64,000 bases of DNA from Iris pallida. Taxonomy: Eukaryota; Streptophyta; Magnoliopsida; Asparagales; Iridaceae. Position numbers and translations under genes: made by a program. The DNA lies in assembly GCA_029216955.1 (NCBI GenBank), contig JANAVB010004000.1, forward strand, positions 3,590,583 to 3,654,582, in the 5' to 3' direction. Positions 61,572 through 64,000 of the stretch are shown piece after piece. Numbering within the stretch: position 1 is the first letter of the stretch; every line of letters begins with the position of its first letter. The notes beneath the pieces were generated by a model, which worked only from the letters and a program-made list of their open reading frames with translations, had not been told where the DNA came from and did not search any database.

Positions 61572-62481
61572 TTCATCTGAACAGAGCTTGGTTTTCCACC
61601 ATTTATCGACAAGATAAGTAATGTAAGTAATCAAGACAGGAAGCAATCTTGCATGGGATCAAGACATGACTAGACTGGTTATACCTCATTCAATCAATCA
61701 CGGCCAAGCAGATCCTACGGCTTACTACTTTAACTGACTAGGGTTATCACAGGCCTAATTACTAACAAGATCTAGTGAGATTGTTCCACAGCCACAAGCC
61801 CTGCAGACCATCCAGGTTACCCAGGACGAAAGATTAGGGTTAAATTCAGGTGGGTACATCGTCCAGGAGACGCATGTACCCTTAGGTGACTTAGAGGGTG
61901 CAACACCTGACAGTGTGCTGGAAATGCGCCCTACTCGACGGCAGGCTACAAATCCCTGGAGCGCCCAGGTAACGGGATTGCCTGTAGCTGTGTCATCTCT
62001 TCATGACTACTGTGTTATTCTAGTTATTAGCCTTAATCCATTTTAGTAGGAGCTCCTGACCGTGGTACTCAGGAGTCCCATCCTAGACATGATGCAAGAC
62101 AGGACGAGTGGATTAACAAGCAAGCAAGAAAGAACCACCCACGGTGTCAAGGCAGGTCAAGTTAAGTTATCAAGATAAATCATGTCAGGGTACTTGTCAG
62201 GAGTACGCCACGACGGGCCACTATCAGGTCAGGTTGGCCATGTCAGGAGTGCACCACTACGGGTCACTGTCGTGTCATGCTAGTTCCTTGTCATACCGTG
62301 CCACGTACAATAGTTATTCCAAACATGTTAAGTAAAATCAAGTTCATGACAAAAGGCGTAAGGATATAAAATAGGCGTAAAATATCTAATAAAATATCAA
62401 TATACAGGGCTATAGAAGAGTCAAGCTTAAAGAAATAAGACCAAAACTCCAAGAGCCAATAGATTAAGCAAGGGGTCAGGG

Positions 62482-63070
62482 GAGCAGCGTACGAAAAGTC
62501 ACGCATGCTGAGAGCAGCATGGGTGAAAAGTCACACACGCTGAGAGAGCAGCATAGGTGAAAAGTCACGCACGCTACAGGGAGCAGCGTAGGTGAAAAGT
62601 CACCCACGCTGAGAGAGCAGCATAGATGAAAAGTCACGCACGCTACAGGGAGCAACGTAGGTAAAAAGTCACACACGCTGAGAGAGCAGCATAGGTGAAA
62701 AGTCACGCACGCTACCGGGAGCAGCGTAGGTGAAAAGTCATGCACACTCAAGGGAGCAGTGTAGGTGAAAAGTCACGCACGCTACAGGAAGCAGCGCAGG
62801 TGAAAAGTCACGCACGCTACAGGGAGCAGCGTAGGTGAAAAGTCACGCACACTCAAGGGAGCAGTGTACGTAAAAAGTCACGCACACTCAAGGGAGCAGT
62901 GTGCGTGAAAAGTTACGCACACTCAAGGGAGCAGTGTACGTGAAAAGTCACGCACACTCAAGGGAGCATTGTGCGTGAAAAGTCACGCACACTCAAGGGA
63001 GCAGTGTGCGTGAAAAGTCACGCACGCTCAAGGGAGCAGTGTACGTGAAAAGTCACGCACACTCAAGGAG
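62482..63070. repeat. Tandem hairpin array in G 5' LTR (17 units)
   Basis: Same unit as 54541-55090, counted as 17 AAAAGT(C/T)A cores. Several units have single-base changes in the core (CACAC, CACCC, CATGC, TTACG). Confidence 0.85.
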
Positions 63071-63796
63071 ACACGCTTTCAACAGGAAGCGTACTCAAGC
63101 CTGCGTACGCAGCGCTAAAGAGCGCGCGTAGCTCAGGGTGCGTAAGCTAAATAGCTCTGCACACTGCTCACAGTCTTCTCCAAACAGCAGAACACCATGG
63201 ATGAATCCAAGGCTTCAAAGCATCATAACTTGGCCATCCGAACTCCAAATCCAGATTTCTAAAGTTCCAACTTGGGTAGAATTGAATGCTCTTCTACATG
63301 AAAACACCAAAACCCATAAAAATCCAACTTAAGGAGATCAAACCATGCAAAATCCGAAAATATAAATAACTTAGATCTAGAGCAAAGGAGACTTCAAATC
63401 ACAAAACACCAAGTTCTAATGTTGATCACCATGTCCTAATCTAGCAAATGGACAAGGAAAAGAGGGTTCTCATATAGTGGCAAGATACACTTGCCTAGGG
63501 TTAGGAGAGTTGTGTTGAGGAAGGAGAAGAAGAAGAAGAAAATTAATGGTGGAAGTTATGAGGAGAGAGAGTGGTAGGTGGGGGTTATAAAGAGGGGGAG
63601 TTGTGGTGTGTTGAGGGTGGAGTGTAGGGCTAGGGTGTTCCAACACATAAAACCAAACCAAACCGAACCATGCCAAAAACCAAAAATACGAGAAATACCG
63701 AAATTCTACAAGTCGAAAAAAAATAAAATACATGCCAAAATCCAGATACGAGTAAAAGTACGAAATACGGGAAAAATACGGGAAATGAGGGTGACA

Positions 63797-63830
63797 TTAA
63801 GGAAGAGTAAACCCCAGGTTCCTATACATT

Positions 63831-63898
<68 letters not shown>

Positions 63899-64000
63899 TA
63901 ATCATATTTATTTAATAATAAATAAAATAAATTATCTATTAATAAAACAACCATAACTAATTAATTAGAACTATGGAATTTTCCATATTCTAGGGTTTCT
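63797..64000 (-). mobile_element. Element F 5' LTR, resumed (partial)
   Basis: TTAAGGAAGAGTAAACCCC onward matches 44257-44480 of the F 3' LTR, including the microsatellite at 63834-63895. It continues past the window end. Confidence 0.9.
63834..63895. repeat. (TA)n microsatellite in F 5' LTR
   Basis: About 62 bases. Counterpart of 44296-44369. Confidence 0.95.

Larger units (their letters stand above)
52888..63796 (-). mobile_element. Element G: near-complete Tekay/Del-like chromovirus
   Basis: 10,909 bases with a perfect TTAAG duplication, LTRs of 2,931 (52888-55818) and 2,966 bases (60831-63796), and a 5,012-base interior. Gag, protease, RT, RNase H, integrase and chromodomain lie in one uninterrupted reading frame on minus, broken only by four in-frame stop codons. 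The LTRs differ at a few positions per hundred. It is the youngest layer in the window by nesting. Confidence 0.9.
60831..63796 (-). mobile_element. Element G 5' LTR
   Basis: Matches 52888-55818 with scattered differences. One extra unit in the hairpin array accounts for most of the length difference. Stem-loop with conserved loop at 61530-61571. Confidence 0.85.

Overview
The window is nuclear DNA of a seed plant, probably a monocot. The evidence is the first exon of a plant-type translocon-associated protein gene, two MITE-like foldback elements, a Sirevirus-lineage Ty1/copia element, and a stack of Ty3/gypsy chromovirus-like elements of the Tekay/Del kind. Species cannot be fixed from the sequence. 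Only one host gene is visible, and nearly everything after about 1.8 kb is retrotransposon DNA in nested layers.

Layout. 1-900 (minus): 5' end of a TRAP-beta gene with intron 1, exon 1 and a TATA-like promoter. 925-1126 and 1182-1569: two foldback (MITE-like) elements just upstream of that promoter. 1884-2343: a short LTR remnant with a polypurine-like tract, followed by decayed sequence to 3858. 3859-22188 (plus): an old gypsy-like element, here called H. Its 3-kb 5' LTR is split by a non-autonomous Sirevirus, 4717-12705 (minus), flanked by a perfect 5-base target duplication. 22189-25601: an old flank and an LTR-like segment, D. From 25602 to beyond the window end (minus): element C, a gag-only gypsy element. 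Its 3' LTR carries insertion E (28284-36341, two ~3.7-kb LTRs around 593 bases). Its 5' LTR carries insertion F (41138 to beyond 64000, a decayed gag-pol chromovirus). F's 5' LTR carries insertion G (52888-63796, an almost full-length gag-pol chromovirus).

How the parts work together. C, E, F, G and H share LTR ends close to GGGGCGTGACA in sense orientation, and an 18-base primer-binding site that fits the 3' end of plant tRNA-Ile(AAU) rather than initiator tRNA-Met. F and G encode, or once encoded, the enzymes. C supplies only Gag. E has only LTRs and cis signals. This looks like an autonomous/non-autonomous family system sharing priming and possibly packaging signals.

The most interesting signals are RNA-structure candidates inside the LTRs. 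One is a hairpin whose loop (core ACCAAACAAGGAC) is kept in C, F and G while the stem in F is entirely different. Another is a tandem array of 16-17 hairpin units in the LTRs of G. A third is a palindromic block shared by E, F and H at about the same distance from the LTR end. Alignments and identities quoted are by eye. No database search was possible.
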